The notes beneath the pieces are model-generated. The model saw only the letters and a list, made by a program, of their open reading frames with translations, searched no databases and was not told where the DNA came from. Shown in pieces: positions 34,172 through 43,780 of a stretch of DNA of 64,000 nt. Source of the stretch: Papilionanthe hookeriana x Papilionanthe teres. Lineage: Eukaryota; Streptophyta; Magnoliopsida; Asparagales; Orchidaceae. Within the stretch, counting starts at the first letter, position 1; every line of letters starts with the position of its first letter. The stretch covers positions 137,875,665 to 137,939,664 of the forward strand of contig CM040424.1 in assembly GCA_022702705.1 (NCBI GenBank), written 5' to 3'. Made by a program: the position numbers and the translations under genes.

Positions 34172-35483
34172 GTCCTCTTATAGTTTCAAAGAGTCCTCTT
34201 CTAGTTTTACTTTTAGTCTTTTATTTTTTATAGTTTTTAAAGTCTTTTAGAATTAGTTAGTTTAGTTTTAAAGGAGAAAGGGTTGGTGTGAAACCTTTTT
34301 TCCACCAATTTTCTTTCATCCATTTATCTTGTTTTTATTGATGTCTAAGTCAGAGTTGGAGCCAACAGAGTTGGGCGCCAACCTCTGTAGTGTTATCTTA
34401 CGGAAAGTCAAGTTTCAAAGGAACTTCAAGAGTCTTGTGGAGAGGATTTACAGATAAGTGTTTACTTATGTTTTTATATTTATTTTTTAATTAAAACTTG
34501 TTGTGTTTTCATTATGATATTTATTTTCAAATCAATGTGTGTTTGTGTTTTCTCCATGAGTTTTTAGTAGTTTTATTTATCTTTTTCTTTCTTAAATGAA
34601 GAAGTAATTAAATTATGTAGGATTGTATTGGAATGTAAAAGTGTTTAAAGTCGGAATAAGTTGTGAAGATTTAATTCCATGAACTTAATTTACTTCTTAA
34701 TTTAGCCAGTTAAGTTATTAAAATTTGTTGTAAGATTATGTAAGATCCAAAGCGGTATTGTCTTGAACAACAATTGGTAAAAATCACATGCAATTATATG
34801 GGTAAAAATTGTAGTCCATATAATTGAATGCAAGTATATTAGGAGATGTATTTTTAATGGGGAGTAAAATTAAAGAACTTTAGAGTGATAGGCTAAAGCC
34901 CCCTAATTTTTTTTATATTTTAAATTTTGTTATGAAAAGTTAGCCCCCGGGTAGAGGGAATCGAGGAAACTCTAGAGTGAGAGCTAGTGTCTTCCCTACC
35001 TAACCATTTTCAAAATTTTAAAATTTCAAATTAACCAATGTTCTTTATAGAACTAAGTAAGGGTAAAGAATAAATTTTCTCCTATTTGTCACACACATTT
35101 ATATACTTCCACAACAATACTTTCATAATTATTACTGCATTATAAGAGAAGGAAAAAAGATATTGTATTTCCTAGTGTTTTATATCGTGTTTTAAAGTTC
35201 TGATAATTTTCATTTCCTGCTTAGCTTTTTATCAAGAATATCAAAAATAACTTTCAAACTTTAAAAATCAAAACGTACTTTCAAAAGTCATTTAAAAACT
35301 AAAAATATAATTTTCTTATTTCTTTAAAAATTTTATATATTTCCCTATGGGCTCGATATCTCGGGGCTTAATCAGAAAATCTTATATTACTTGATAAACA
35401 ATTCGTATACTTGTGTAGTATCCCAAATTATAAAATCATAATTTTCATATATAAATCGTTAGCACATATATTTGTTGGGATCA
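34172..35483 (+). repeat. 5' LTR of element B, right part
   Basis: After the 5-bp duplicated site (34172-34176) the sequence continues the interrupted LTR and matches 45766-47054 of the 3' LTR. It ends TTGTTGGGATCA at 35483. It includes CTTTTTTCCACCAATTTTC near 34300 and the block around 34930-35060 that resembles the LTRs of C and E. No ORF is supported. Confidence 0.93.
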
Positions 35484-35490
35484 AGTTTTT

Positions 35491-35508
35491 TGGCATTGGT
35501 ACCGGGGA
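35491..35508 (+). other. Primer-binding site of element B
   Basis: TGGCATTGGTACCGGGGA lies 7 nt after the LTR. It matches the tRNA-Asp-type site TGGCGCCGTTGCCGGGGA used by Athila elements at 13 of 18 positions, with differences largely at former CpG positions. Confidence 0.75.
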
Positions 35509-35606
35509 ATTTAATTAAAACTGCATTTTTAAAGAAAATTAAGAAATATTTAAATTTTTACTTTTCTTTGATTTTGTTAGTGTGTTTTGTTTTATTTTAT
35601 TGTTGT

Positions 35607-36880
35607 ATGCGTAGTTCAGGTTCTGAGAGACTTGTGCCTTACAATTTGGAATTAGAAAGAACTGTCAGAAAAATTTTAAAAATTAAAAATATAGAAAAAG
35701 ACAAAAATATTCAATAAATGAGAAATCATCAAAATCAAAATGTTGGCATTCATCAAGAATTCTGACCCTTAAGAGATTATGCTAACCCTATAGTGGATGA
35801 ACTTCATGGTAGTATTCACCCTGGTTTAGTTGCTAATTTTTTTGAGCTTAAACCTGTTATTATCCAAATTGTGTCTAATAATCAGTTTGGGGGAGCAATA
35901 ACTGAAGATCCTAATTTGCATCTTGTTAATTTTCTAAAGTTGTGTGCTACTTTTAAATATGATTGTGTTTCAGATGATGCTATTAGACTCAGACTTTTTC
36001 CTTTCTCACTAAGGGATAAAGCTAAGATATGGTTAAATTCGTTAGCACCTGGATCTATCAAAACTTAGGGTGATTTGACAAAAAATTTCCTTGCTAAATA
36101 TTTTCCACCATCGAAGACTGCGAAGTTGAGAAATGATATTACATCTTTTTGTCAGTTTAAAGGTGAATCAATACATGAAGCATGGGAAAGATTTAAAGAT
36201 CTCCTCAGGAAATGTCCACATCATTCGATACTATATTGGTTAATAATTCAAACCTTTTACAATGGATTAGTTGGATCACTTAGATCAATTATCGATGCTG
36301 CTGCTGGTGGATCACTAATGTCTAAATAGTTTTTTGATGTTTATGTTTTAATTGAAAAAATGACTACTAATAATTTTCAATGGCCTTCTGAAAGGTTAAA
36401 TCCTAAAAAGGTAGTCAGTGTTCATGAAAATGATGCTTTTGCGATGTTAGCAAATCAAGTAGCTACAATTTCAAGGAAGATGACCAATTTGGGATGAATT
36501 TTTCTCAACCAAATTTCATGATTGAAGAAAATTCATTAGGCCAAATGGTTGATTCTTATTCTTCACCAGAAACTTTGAATGTTATAAGAAAGCCTAATAA
36601 CCCATATTCCAATTATTATAACCCAGGTTGAAAGAATCATCCAAACTTTAACTGGAATACCAATAATCAGGGTGGTATTAATCAACAATGAGGGAACCAC
36701 CAAGTAAACTCATTGGGGAACTGGAACAACCAAGGAAATAATAATTATAGACTAACTTATCCTCTAGGTTTTAACAATCCTTTATAATTAAAGGAGAAGA
36801 AGTTATCTATTGAAGAAGTGTGTCACATATAGGAAATCAATTGCAAATTTAAGGAGCAACCATCAGAAATATTGAAAATC
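35607..36880 (+). pseudogene. Element B gag
   Basis: The start is taken at 35607 (MRSSGSERLVPYNLELERT) by alignment with C's gag start. The capsid domain runs over 35870-36330 with FGGAITEDPNLHLVNFLKL, FPFSLRDKAKIWLNSLAPGS and FYNGLVGSLRSIIDAA. A TAG at 36066 replaces the Trp codon of E at the same place. The tail holds NPYSNYYNP and HPNFNWN, again with TGA or TAG at Trp positions (near 36630 and 36690). It builds the particle. At least four stops disable it. Confidence 0.88.
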
Positions 36881-36882
36881 AA

Positions 36883-37740
36883 TTGGGGAAAATTGCAAAT
36901 TCATTAAGTAATAGATCCCAAGGAATGCTTCCCAGTAATACTGAAGTGAATCCAAGAGATAAGAATAAAAAGCATATAAAAGCAATTCAACTGAGAAGTG
37001 GAAGAGAGTTGGAAGGTAGAATTCAGAAAGAAACTGAAGTAGAGAAAGAAGAGATTGAAAAACCAAAAGAGGACACTCCGAAAGGTTTGGAAAGACTAAT
37101 TTCTCCACCTAAGGTTGATTTGGAAAATCCACCATCTCCATTTCCTCACAGACTTTTTCAACAAAAGTTGGATAAGCAATTTTCAAATTTTTTGAAGATA
37201 TTTAAGAAGCTTGCCATTAATATTCCATTTGCTGAAGCCTTAGAACAAATGTCGAGCTATGTGAAATTTATGAAGGATATTCTCAATAGAGAGAGGAAGT
37301 TTGAAGATAATGAGGCAGTTGCACTTAGTGAGGAGTGCAGTACTATAATTCAGAAGAAGCTTCCTGAAAAGCTTAAAGATCCTAGTAGTTTCACAATTAC
37401 ATGTGCAATCGGAGACAGATTCTATGGAAAAGCCTTATGTGATTTGGGTGCAAGCATTAACCTTATGCCTCTATCAATATTTAAAAGACTGGGATTAGGA
37501 GAAATAACTCCAACTACTGTAACTCTGCAATTAGCAGATCATTCAATCACATATCCAAAAGGAGTTATAGAAGATGTTTTGATTAAAATGGATCAATTTA
37601 TCTTTTCTGTTGATTTCATTGTGCTTAATATGGAGGAAGATAAAGAAATACCCATCATTTTGGGAAGACCTTTCCTAGCCACAGGTAGAGCAATGATAGA
37701 TTTGCAAAAAGGGGAATTAATGATGAGGGTTAATGATTAA
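36883..37740 (+). CDS. Element B aspartic protease region, open frame
   Basis: These 285 open codons start with the Gag/PR spacer, rich in Lys and Glu (residues 20-70). They continue with QMSSYVKFMKDIL, then the retropepsin active site KALCDLGASINLMPLS with the catalytic Asp at residue 187, and IPIILGRPFLATGRAMID near residues 255-272. DLGA in place of DTGA is usual for Athila-like elements. The ATG at 36883 is the first in the open frame rather than a proven start, since pol is normally part of a polyprotein. The frame ends where MRVND is followed by TAA; C has Gln at that position, so this stop is a mutation. Confidence 0.85.
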   Translation: MGKIANSLSNRSQGMLPSNTEVNPRDKNKKHIKAIQLRSGRELEGRIQKETEVEKEEIEKPKEDTPKGLERLISPPKVDLENPPSPFPHRLFQQKLDKQFSNFLKIFKKLAINIPFAEALEQMSSYVKFMKDILNRERKFEDNEAVALSEECSTIIQKKLPEKLKDPSSFTITCAIGDRFYGKALCDLGASINLMPLSIFKRLGLGEITPTTVTLQLADHSITYPKGVIEDVLIKMDQFIFSVDFIVLNMEEDKEIPIILGRPFLATGRAMIDLQKGELMMRVND

Positions 37741-37764
37741 ACTGTTACATTCAATATTTCAAAA

Positions 37765-38140
37765 TTGATGAAATATCTTGCAAGAGGTAAAGATGATGAA
37801 TGTTATAGGATGGATGTTATCAGATATTTGAGTGAATGTCATTTCAAGTCAACTTATGAAGAAAAATCTGAAAGAAAAGAATTGGAACATAAGCAAGAAG
37901 ATGAGTTACATCATTCTGAAGATTTTCAAGAGGAAGAATTGAATTATGTTCATGAAAATTTTGAATTGTTGGATATGATAGAAAAAGATGAATCTTATGG
38001 TCCATCAATCGAAAAATCTTCTAAACTTGAGTTAAAAATGCTTCTGATCATTTGAAGTATGTTTTTCTGGGTGAGTCCTCAACCTTGCCTGTTATAATTT
38101 CATCTCAATTGACTGAAAAAGAAGAAGAGAGTTTGCTTGA
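37765..38140 (+). pseudogene. Element B PR-RT linker
   Basis: The open stretch 37765-38055 (96 codons) is Glu-, Lys- and Asp-rich with ERKELEHKQEDELHHSEDFQ and corresponds to the linkers at 56720-56454 (C) and 742-458 (E). A frameshift follows LKML, after which the conserved KYVFLGESSTLPV-like segment continues in another frame (38050-38100). No enzymatic domain is present. Confidence 0.7.
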
Positions 38141-38143
38141 ATT

Positions 38144-39150
38144 TTGAAGAAGTACAAGAAAGCCTTTGGATGGACAATTGCTGATATTGAAGAAATCAGT
38201 CCTTCAATTTGTATGCACAAAATTCTTATGGAAGATAATTGCAAACCTTGGGCTGATCCCCAAAAGAGATTAAATCCTATCATGAAAGATGTTGTTAAGA
38301 AAGAAATTTTGAAGTGGTTGGATGCTGGAATTACCTCCTATTCACTATGTTCTTAAGAAAGGAGGAGTAATGTGACTATTAATGAAAAGAATGAAATGAT
38401 TCCAACAAGACAGGTTACAGGGTGGCGAATATGTATTGATTATAGAAAATTAAATCTTGGCATAAGGAAAGATCATTTTCCACTCCCATTTTTGGATCAG
38501 ATCTTTGGATAGACTGGCTGGGCATAATAGTTTTGTTTTCTGAATGGATATACTGGTTACCACCAAATTCAAATTGCTCCTGAGGATCAAGAGAAAACTA
38601 CGTTTACCAGTCCTTATGGTACGTTGCATTTAGAAGAATGCCCTTTGGTTTATGTAATGCCCCTACTACATTTCAGAGATGTATAATAACTATTTTATGT
38701 GATTTAATTGAAAAAGGGATTGAAGTTTTTATGGATGACTTTTCAGTGTTTGGAATTTCATTTGAATCATGTTTAGATCATTTGTCTAAAGTTCTAAAAT
38801 GCTGTGAAGAAACTAATTTAGTCCTTAACTGAGAAAAATGCTAATTTATGGTAGCAAGAGGAATTGTATTGGGACATCGAATTTCAGAAAGAGGTTTGGA
38901 GGTAGATCCTGTAAAAATTGAAGTTATCTCTAATTTACCTTGCCCGACCAATGTAAGGGGAATTAGAAGTTTTCTGGGACATGTTGGATTCTACAGGTGT
39001 TACATCAAAAACATTTCAAAGATCACCAAACCTTTATGCCGATTACTGGAAAAGGATGCAATTTTTTATTTTGATGATGATTGCCTAAAATCTTATGAAA
39101 TATTAAAAGAAAAATTAATCACTGCGCCTGTTATAATTTCATCAAATTAG
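38144..39150 (+). pseudogene. Element B reverse transcriptase
   Basis: Fragments in order are KKYKKAFGWTIADIEEISPS with HKILMEDNCKPW (from 38144), the fingers around 38400-38520, MPFGLCNAPTTFQRC (38638), the catalytic FMDDFSVFG (near 38731-38757), LVLN at 38832 followed by a TGA in place of Trp, and the thumb SFLGHVGFYRCYIKNISKIT (38985 on). FMDD instead of YVDD is shared with C and typical of the Athila branch. Frameshifts lie near 38345 and 38630. Confidence 0.88.
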
Positions 39151-39168
39151 GAAAAACCTTTTGAATTA

Positions 39169-39435
39169 ATGTGTGATACTAGTGATTATGCTATTAGTGC
39201 TATTTTGGGTCAAAAATATGATAAAATTTTCAAAGTTATTTATTATGCTAGTAACACTCTTAATGATGCTCAAATTAATTATACCACTACTGAGAAAGAG
39301 ATATTAGCTATAGTATTTTCCTTTGATAAATTTCGATCATATTTAATTGGAACTAAATGTGTGGTGCATACTGATCATTCTGCTATCAGATATTTAATGA
39401 AGAAGAAGTATGCAAAGCCGAGATTGATTAGATAG
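39169..39435 (+). pseudogene. Element B RNase H
   Basis: The frame starts MCDTSDYAISAILGQ with the first catalytic Asp. It continues with FKVIYYASNTLNDAQINYTT, TEKEILAIVFSFDKFRSYL and CVVHTDHSAIRYLM with the third catalytic Asp. A TAG before 39169 and one after LIR (39434) stand where C and other family members have Trp. RNase H removes RNA from the RNA/DNA hybrid. Confidence 0.85.
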
Positions 39436-39444
39436 ATTCTTCTT

Positions 39445-40898
39445 TTGCAAGAATTTGATTTTGAGATAGTAGATAGGAAGGGTTCTGATAATCAAATTGC
39501 TGATCATTTATCCAGGCTCGAAAATGAAAAATCTTTCTGTGATGCTAAAGAAATTAATGAACATTTTACTAATGAAAAATTATTCACTGTTAATGAGTGG
39601 TGTGTTCCATGGTATGCCGACATAGTAAACTTTATTGTCATTAATATTATACCCTATGGTTTGACATACCAGGAAAAGAAGAAATTTTTGTCTGATGCTA
39701 AGACTTATATTTGGGATGACCCATTTTTATATAAACAAGGAAAGGATCTTATAATTCAAAGATGTGTACATTTGGAAGAGACTTATGAAATTATTCAAAA
39801 ATGTCATGATTCTGATTTTGGGGGGCATTTTGGAGTTGAAAGAACTGCATATAAAATCTTACAAATCTTGATTTTATTGGCCTACAATTTTTAAAGATGT
39901 GAATGCTTATATTAAAAATTTTATATAGATGTCGGCGTGTAGGCAACATTTTTAGAAGAAATGAGATGCCCCTCAATTATATGTTGGAAGTTGAAAGATT
40001 TGATGTTTGGGGATTAGATTTCATGGGTCCACTTACACCATCTTTCAGAAATGTTTATATTTTGATAGTAGTAGACTATGTTTACAAATGGATTGAAGCT
40101 ATTGCTTTACCTCGATGTGATGCTCAAAGTTTTGCAAAGTTTTTAGGAAATAATATATTTTACAAATTTGGAATACCAAGAGTAATAATAATTGATGGGG
40201 GAAGTCATTTTAAAAATACGAATATTGAGATGTTAGCAAAGAAATATCATATAAATTATCGTATTGCTACTGCTTATCATCCTCAGACAAGTGGTTTGGT
40301 TGAAATATCCAATCGTGAAATTAAAATAATATTGGAAAAGAATGTTAATCCAAACAGAAAGGATTGGTCAATCAAACTAGATTATGCTTTGTGGGCCTAT
40401 AGGACTGCCTACAGAACCCCTATAGGAATGTCCCCATATAGGTTGATTTTTGGAAAAGCTTGTCATTTACCTATTGAACTTGAGCATAAAGAATATTGGG
40501 CTATTAAATAGTTCAATTATAATTTGAAAAATGCTGCTAAGAAGAGATTATTGCAATTAAATGAGTTTGAAGAGATAAGGAATGAATCTTATGAAAATGC
40601 TAAGATTTATAAGGAAAAGATGAACTTATGGAATGATCAGAAGATTCTTAATAAAAATCTTGTGTCAGGATAGAAAGTTTTCTTGTATAATACCAGATTG
40701 AGAATTTTTTCTAGAAAACTTAAGTCCAGGTGGATGGGTTCATTTATTGTGATAAAAGTTTATTCCTATGGGGCTGTGGATATTCAAGATCCTAAGACTA
40801 GAAAAATATTTAAAGTTAACAATCATAGACTTAAACCTTATTTTTCAGTCGATCAACTTAAATCTAATAAGAATCTGATATTGGGTCACTCAGAATGA
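39445..40898 (+). pseudogene. Element B integrase
   Basis: The frame 39445-39894 contains FDFEIVDRKGSDNQIADHLS (the end of RNase H) and the zinc-binding HHCC region (CHDSDFGGHFGVERTAYKIL). After a frameshift, 39903-40511 has the core: WGLDFMGPLTPSF, VVDYVYKWIEAIALP, IDGGSHFKN and the Glu in SGLVEISNREIK. A TAG near 40510 breaks the frame, and 40683-40898 is the C-terminal domain ending NNHRLKPYF. There is no chromodomain. Integrase joins the cDNA to the target. Confidence 0.88.
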
Positions 40899-40914
40899 GT
40901 TTTGGGTATGTCAG

Positions 40915-40970
40915 GCTGAAGACATTAAACCAAGCATTTTGTGGGAGACAACCCATAGTTATCGGTGTGC
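40915..40970 (+). other. Conserved motif just after pol (element B)
   Basis: GACATTAAACCAAGC is followed within a few bases by TGGGAGACAACCCATA. The same block occurs on the minus strand after pol in C (53690-53640). It lies outside any ORF, which argues for a role in RNA function such as packaging, splicing or termination. Confidence 0.6.
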
Positions 40971-41292
40971 TTTGCTTTATGTTTGCTTTGTGTGCTTTAT
41001 TTGGTTTGTTTTTTATGTTTTCGTGATAGAATTTTGGAGTATTTATGTTCTAGTAGTGTTTATTTGACCTTATTTTATGACTTAGAGGAGTCAGAATGAA
41101 ATTTTGGACATTTGGCAGACCTGTGCTAAATTAAGCACTGGTGGCTAAGCGCCGCCTAGTTGGCACTTAGGCGTCAGAGTTATAAAGCATGTGATAAATC
41201 AGGTTCTAGAATCTTAGATCTTGTGGAAGTGGTTTTTGAAGTTATTTTGGAGTTTTAAAATTTTTAAGGGCGGTTTATGCACTTCTAAAGTC

Positions 41293-41302
41293 TATAAAAA
41301 GG
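41293..41302 (+). promoter_or_regulatory. Candidate internal TATA box before ORF2 of element B
   Basis: TCTATAAAAAGGCCC lies about 70 nt upstream of the first ORF2 ATG (41361) and 86 nt upstream of the second (41379), with a pyrimidine-rich stretch between. It could start a subgenomic RNA for the downstream ORFs. This rests only on sequence. Confidence 0.4.
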
Positions 41303-41360
41303 CCCTGGATTAAGAGAAACACTTGCCCCAAGTCCTATTTTCATTCTCGAGTCTTAAGAA

Positions 41361-41620
41361 GTGTGTTTTGAGTGCATCATGTCTTCCTGGGAGAATGATA
41401 TCATGAAGAAAGAGGATTCTGACAAGAGTAAGTTTATTAATGACAGTGCTAAAGAGTTATTCAATGGATTTATCACCGTTAATATTCAAGGAATTGCAGA
41501 AAAGATTGCAAAGATCGAAACCCGAGTGACTTCAATCAAAGCAAAGATTAATGAAACTCACACATTTGGAGCATATGGGATGGAAACTCAAGATGTAATT
41601 TAGTCATACAAGTCACGTGG
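41361..41620 (+). pseudogene. Element B ORF2, shortened
   Basis: This is an open frame of 80 codons with a helical, coiled-coil-like stretch (IQGIAEKIAKIETRVTSIKA). Position matches ORF2 of C (53270-52073). The small segment SAKELFNGFI may correspond to the EAQSLFNKVM of C, but the central domain seen in C is missing, so this copy appears to carry an internal deletion. A better start is probably the ATG at 41379. Function is unknown. Confidence 0.5.
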
Positions 41621-42173
41621 AAGAAGCGGATAAGGCGATGTTCCTGAAGAACAAGTGGTTAGAAGAAGAAGATGTAACAGTGTTCAATCATCGCTCATTC
41701 TATCAAATTTATATTCCAGAAGGGGTCAAATGGAAATAATAGTGGTTCTGGATATATTCCGCCTACTGGAGAGTGGAATTAAATGTTATTTTGATCTAGT
41801 GGTTTGTTTTGTATATCTTATGTTTTATTTGTTTGATGTTTTAAGTGTTTAATGTTTTATGTTTGTGTTCTGTTGCACTTTAATGTGTGATTGTTACATC
41901 TTAGTGATGTAAACCTATCTTTAAGATTATTGAGTCCTTTTGTATCTAGGGAATTTCATCCAAAGTGTTTGGATGGAAATTTTTTGTTTGTATTGTGGTT
42001 TATTTTTATGAATATAAGTTTGTGTTTGTGTGAAACTTGATTGGAATCGATGGATATTAAAATTTGAAATAGGAGTATTGGGAGATTTATGAGGAAGCGA
42101 AAATTATTTTTAGAAAGGGTGATTAACTAAGTGGTTTAGTGCATTTTCTTAATTGTGAAAATCTGGGCCTTTG

Positions 42174-42250
42174 GAGGCTAAGCGCCAGAGTGTCGGCGCT
42201 TAAGCTCCAGATTTCGCGGCTAAACACCGAAGGCCTCGCGCTTAGGCACT
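42174..42250. repeat. GC-rich inverted repeats upstream of ORF3 (element B)
   Basis: Two imperfect palindromes of the type GGCTAAGCGCC...GGCGCTTA stand in AT-rich DNA. Related copies lie at 41141-41178 (before ORF2) and in both LTRs (6693-6730, 45508-45548). Confidence 0.7.
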
Positions 42251-42419
42251 GGTTTGCTAAAATTGATTTTCAGCAGTTAAAATCTTGAAGATCGCCATTT
42301 TTAACTACCCCTATAGTCTTCAACCTTTGATTTTCATGAAAAAGGAGCCTAGGGCGTCAATATATTGCATCATTTGAAATCTGATCTCAACAAAAATTGT
42401 TAGATTTGGATTCCTTGAG

Positions 42420-42630
42420 GTAATAACACTACTCCTAAGTAAAATTTTTTATTTTCACCATGTATTTTGAGTACATTTTGAAAAATCCTAAAATCCCTAT
42501 TAATGGTGAAAATTTGAGGTAAATTATGAGAAATTTCTTGGATTTAGTGGAAATTACATTCGGAAGTTAGATTAGCAAGTTTAGTTTAATTTTGGAATTT
42601 ATGGTGAAAAATTTTGTCATGAATTTTTAG
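42420..42630 (+). other. Candidate 5'-UTR intron before ORF3 (element B)
   Basis: A donor TTGAG/GTAATAAC at 42420 and an acceptor GAATTTTTAG at 42630 bracket about 210 AT-rich bases, ending 2 nt before the ORF3 ATG. Element C has the same arrangement on the minus strand (51441-51243, donor CTTG/GTAAGAG, acceptor CAAATTTTAG), with conserved flanking sequence (GATTTGGATTCC / GGTCGGATCC and TTATTTTCACCATG). Confidence 0.6.
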
Positions 42631-42632
42631 AG

Positions 42633-43780
42633 ATGGCTCCAAAGTCAAAGCGCGCGAGAGAAAAGACAATATTTGATTCTGACAAGTTTGTTAGAGCAAG
42701 GGCTGAGGAACGATACGTCGACACACTACAGTCACGTAAATTGATTCTTGAGCATGTTTTTAGTAAGCCAGGAGAAGTTATTGAAGAGATAATTTCTAGA
42801 CGGAATTGGGAGAATTACTGTTACTTCTTTGTTGTTGTTGTTGTTTCTGTGGTCAGAGAGTTTTATGCAAACGCACATGCAGCAGAAGAGAACTTGGTGA
42901 TGATGAGGAGGCAAGAAGTACATTTTACATCTGTAGCAATCAATAATTTTTATCGACTGCCTCCTGATATGTTTTTTTTTATTCTAACTATCATCCTACT
43001 GAGGGAGAGTTAGATGAGATAATGGCATTTCTCACAGATGGAAGAGTATTATGGAAGATAATTAATGATAGAAGAGTCAATTTTCAGGCCCCTAAGTTAA
43101 TTTCCACTTCTAAAGCATGACATTATTTATCTCATCTAAGTTGTTGCCTTCAAGTCATACTAGTGAAGCTACAAGGGTGAGAGTTGTGTTGAACTATTGC
43201 ATTCAGCAAGAGAAGCGTATAGATATTGGAGCAATCATTTATGATTATATTTTGAATTGTGCCAGATCTACCACTACTGCAGGTATGGGATTTCCTTCCT
43301 TGAATCATTCATTATGTGAGCAGTCTGTTGTGAAATTTGAAACTTGGGAAGAGGTTCTTCAGCCTTTGAAACCAATTACCAGTGTAAATGTTGGAGTTTA
43401 CATTGTACATTCAGAGTTTGGCTGGAGAGGAGGATTCGGTAGGGCTTCTACTGCTTCTGTTTCTGTTTCTGTTGCTTCTACTTCCCGTGCTACTACTTCG
43501 CGAGCTTCATCATCTAGTGATTCACAGACTGGTTTGTTGAGAAAGATTTTGAAGAAGGTGAGTCTTACTCATGAGCATATTAGAGACATGAATGGTAAGA
43601 TGGATAATATGGAAAGATATATTGTAAAACATGATGAATATGAGGAGAATTATCAGCATTTTTTGGATAGATTGATTAGAGGTGATCTGAGGTACTTAGA
43701 TGTCCCCTCATCCATTATATATACCTTATGTGCCATCCAGAGATTGGAACGAGCAAGATGATGACGATGATGAGGATGAT
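42633..43780 (+). pseudogene. Element B ORF3 (putative plant transposon protein, Athila 'env position')
   Basis: The frame starts MAPKSKRAREKTIFDSDKFV, homologous to C ORF3 (MAPRLSKGKRKLDFAEEKF at 51234). Motifs are VIEEIISRRNWENYCYF, VVREFYANAH and VHFTSVAINNFYRLPP; after a frameshift near 43010 the frame 43117-43761 gives SSKLLPSSHTSEATRVRVVL, KRIDIGAIIYDYI, a Ser/Thr/Ala-rich linker and a C-terminal helical stretch. This resembles the domain often labelled 'putative plant transposon protein' in databases. Its function is unknown. It sits where env-like genes occur in Athila elements, but I see no signal peptide and no clear membrane anchor. Confidence 0.7.

Noticed and set aside
42633..43780. 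ORF3 as a true envelope gene
   Set aside because: Position fits, but I see no signal peptide or convincing membrane anchor; the hydrophobic stretch FFVVVVVSVV lies inside the conserved domain.
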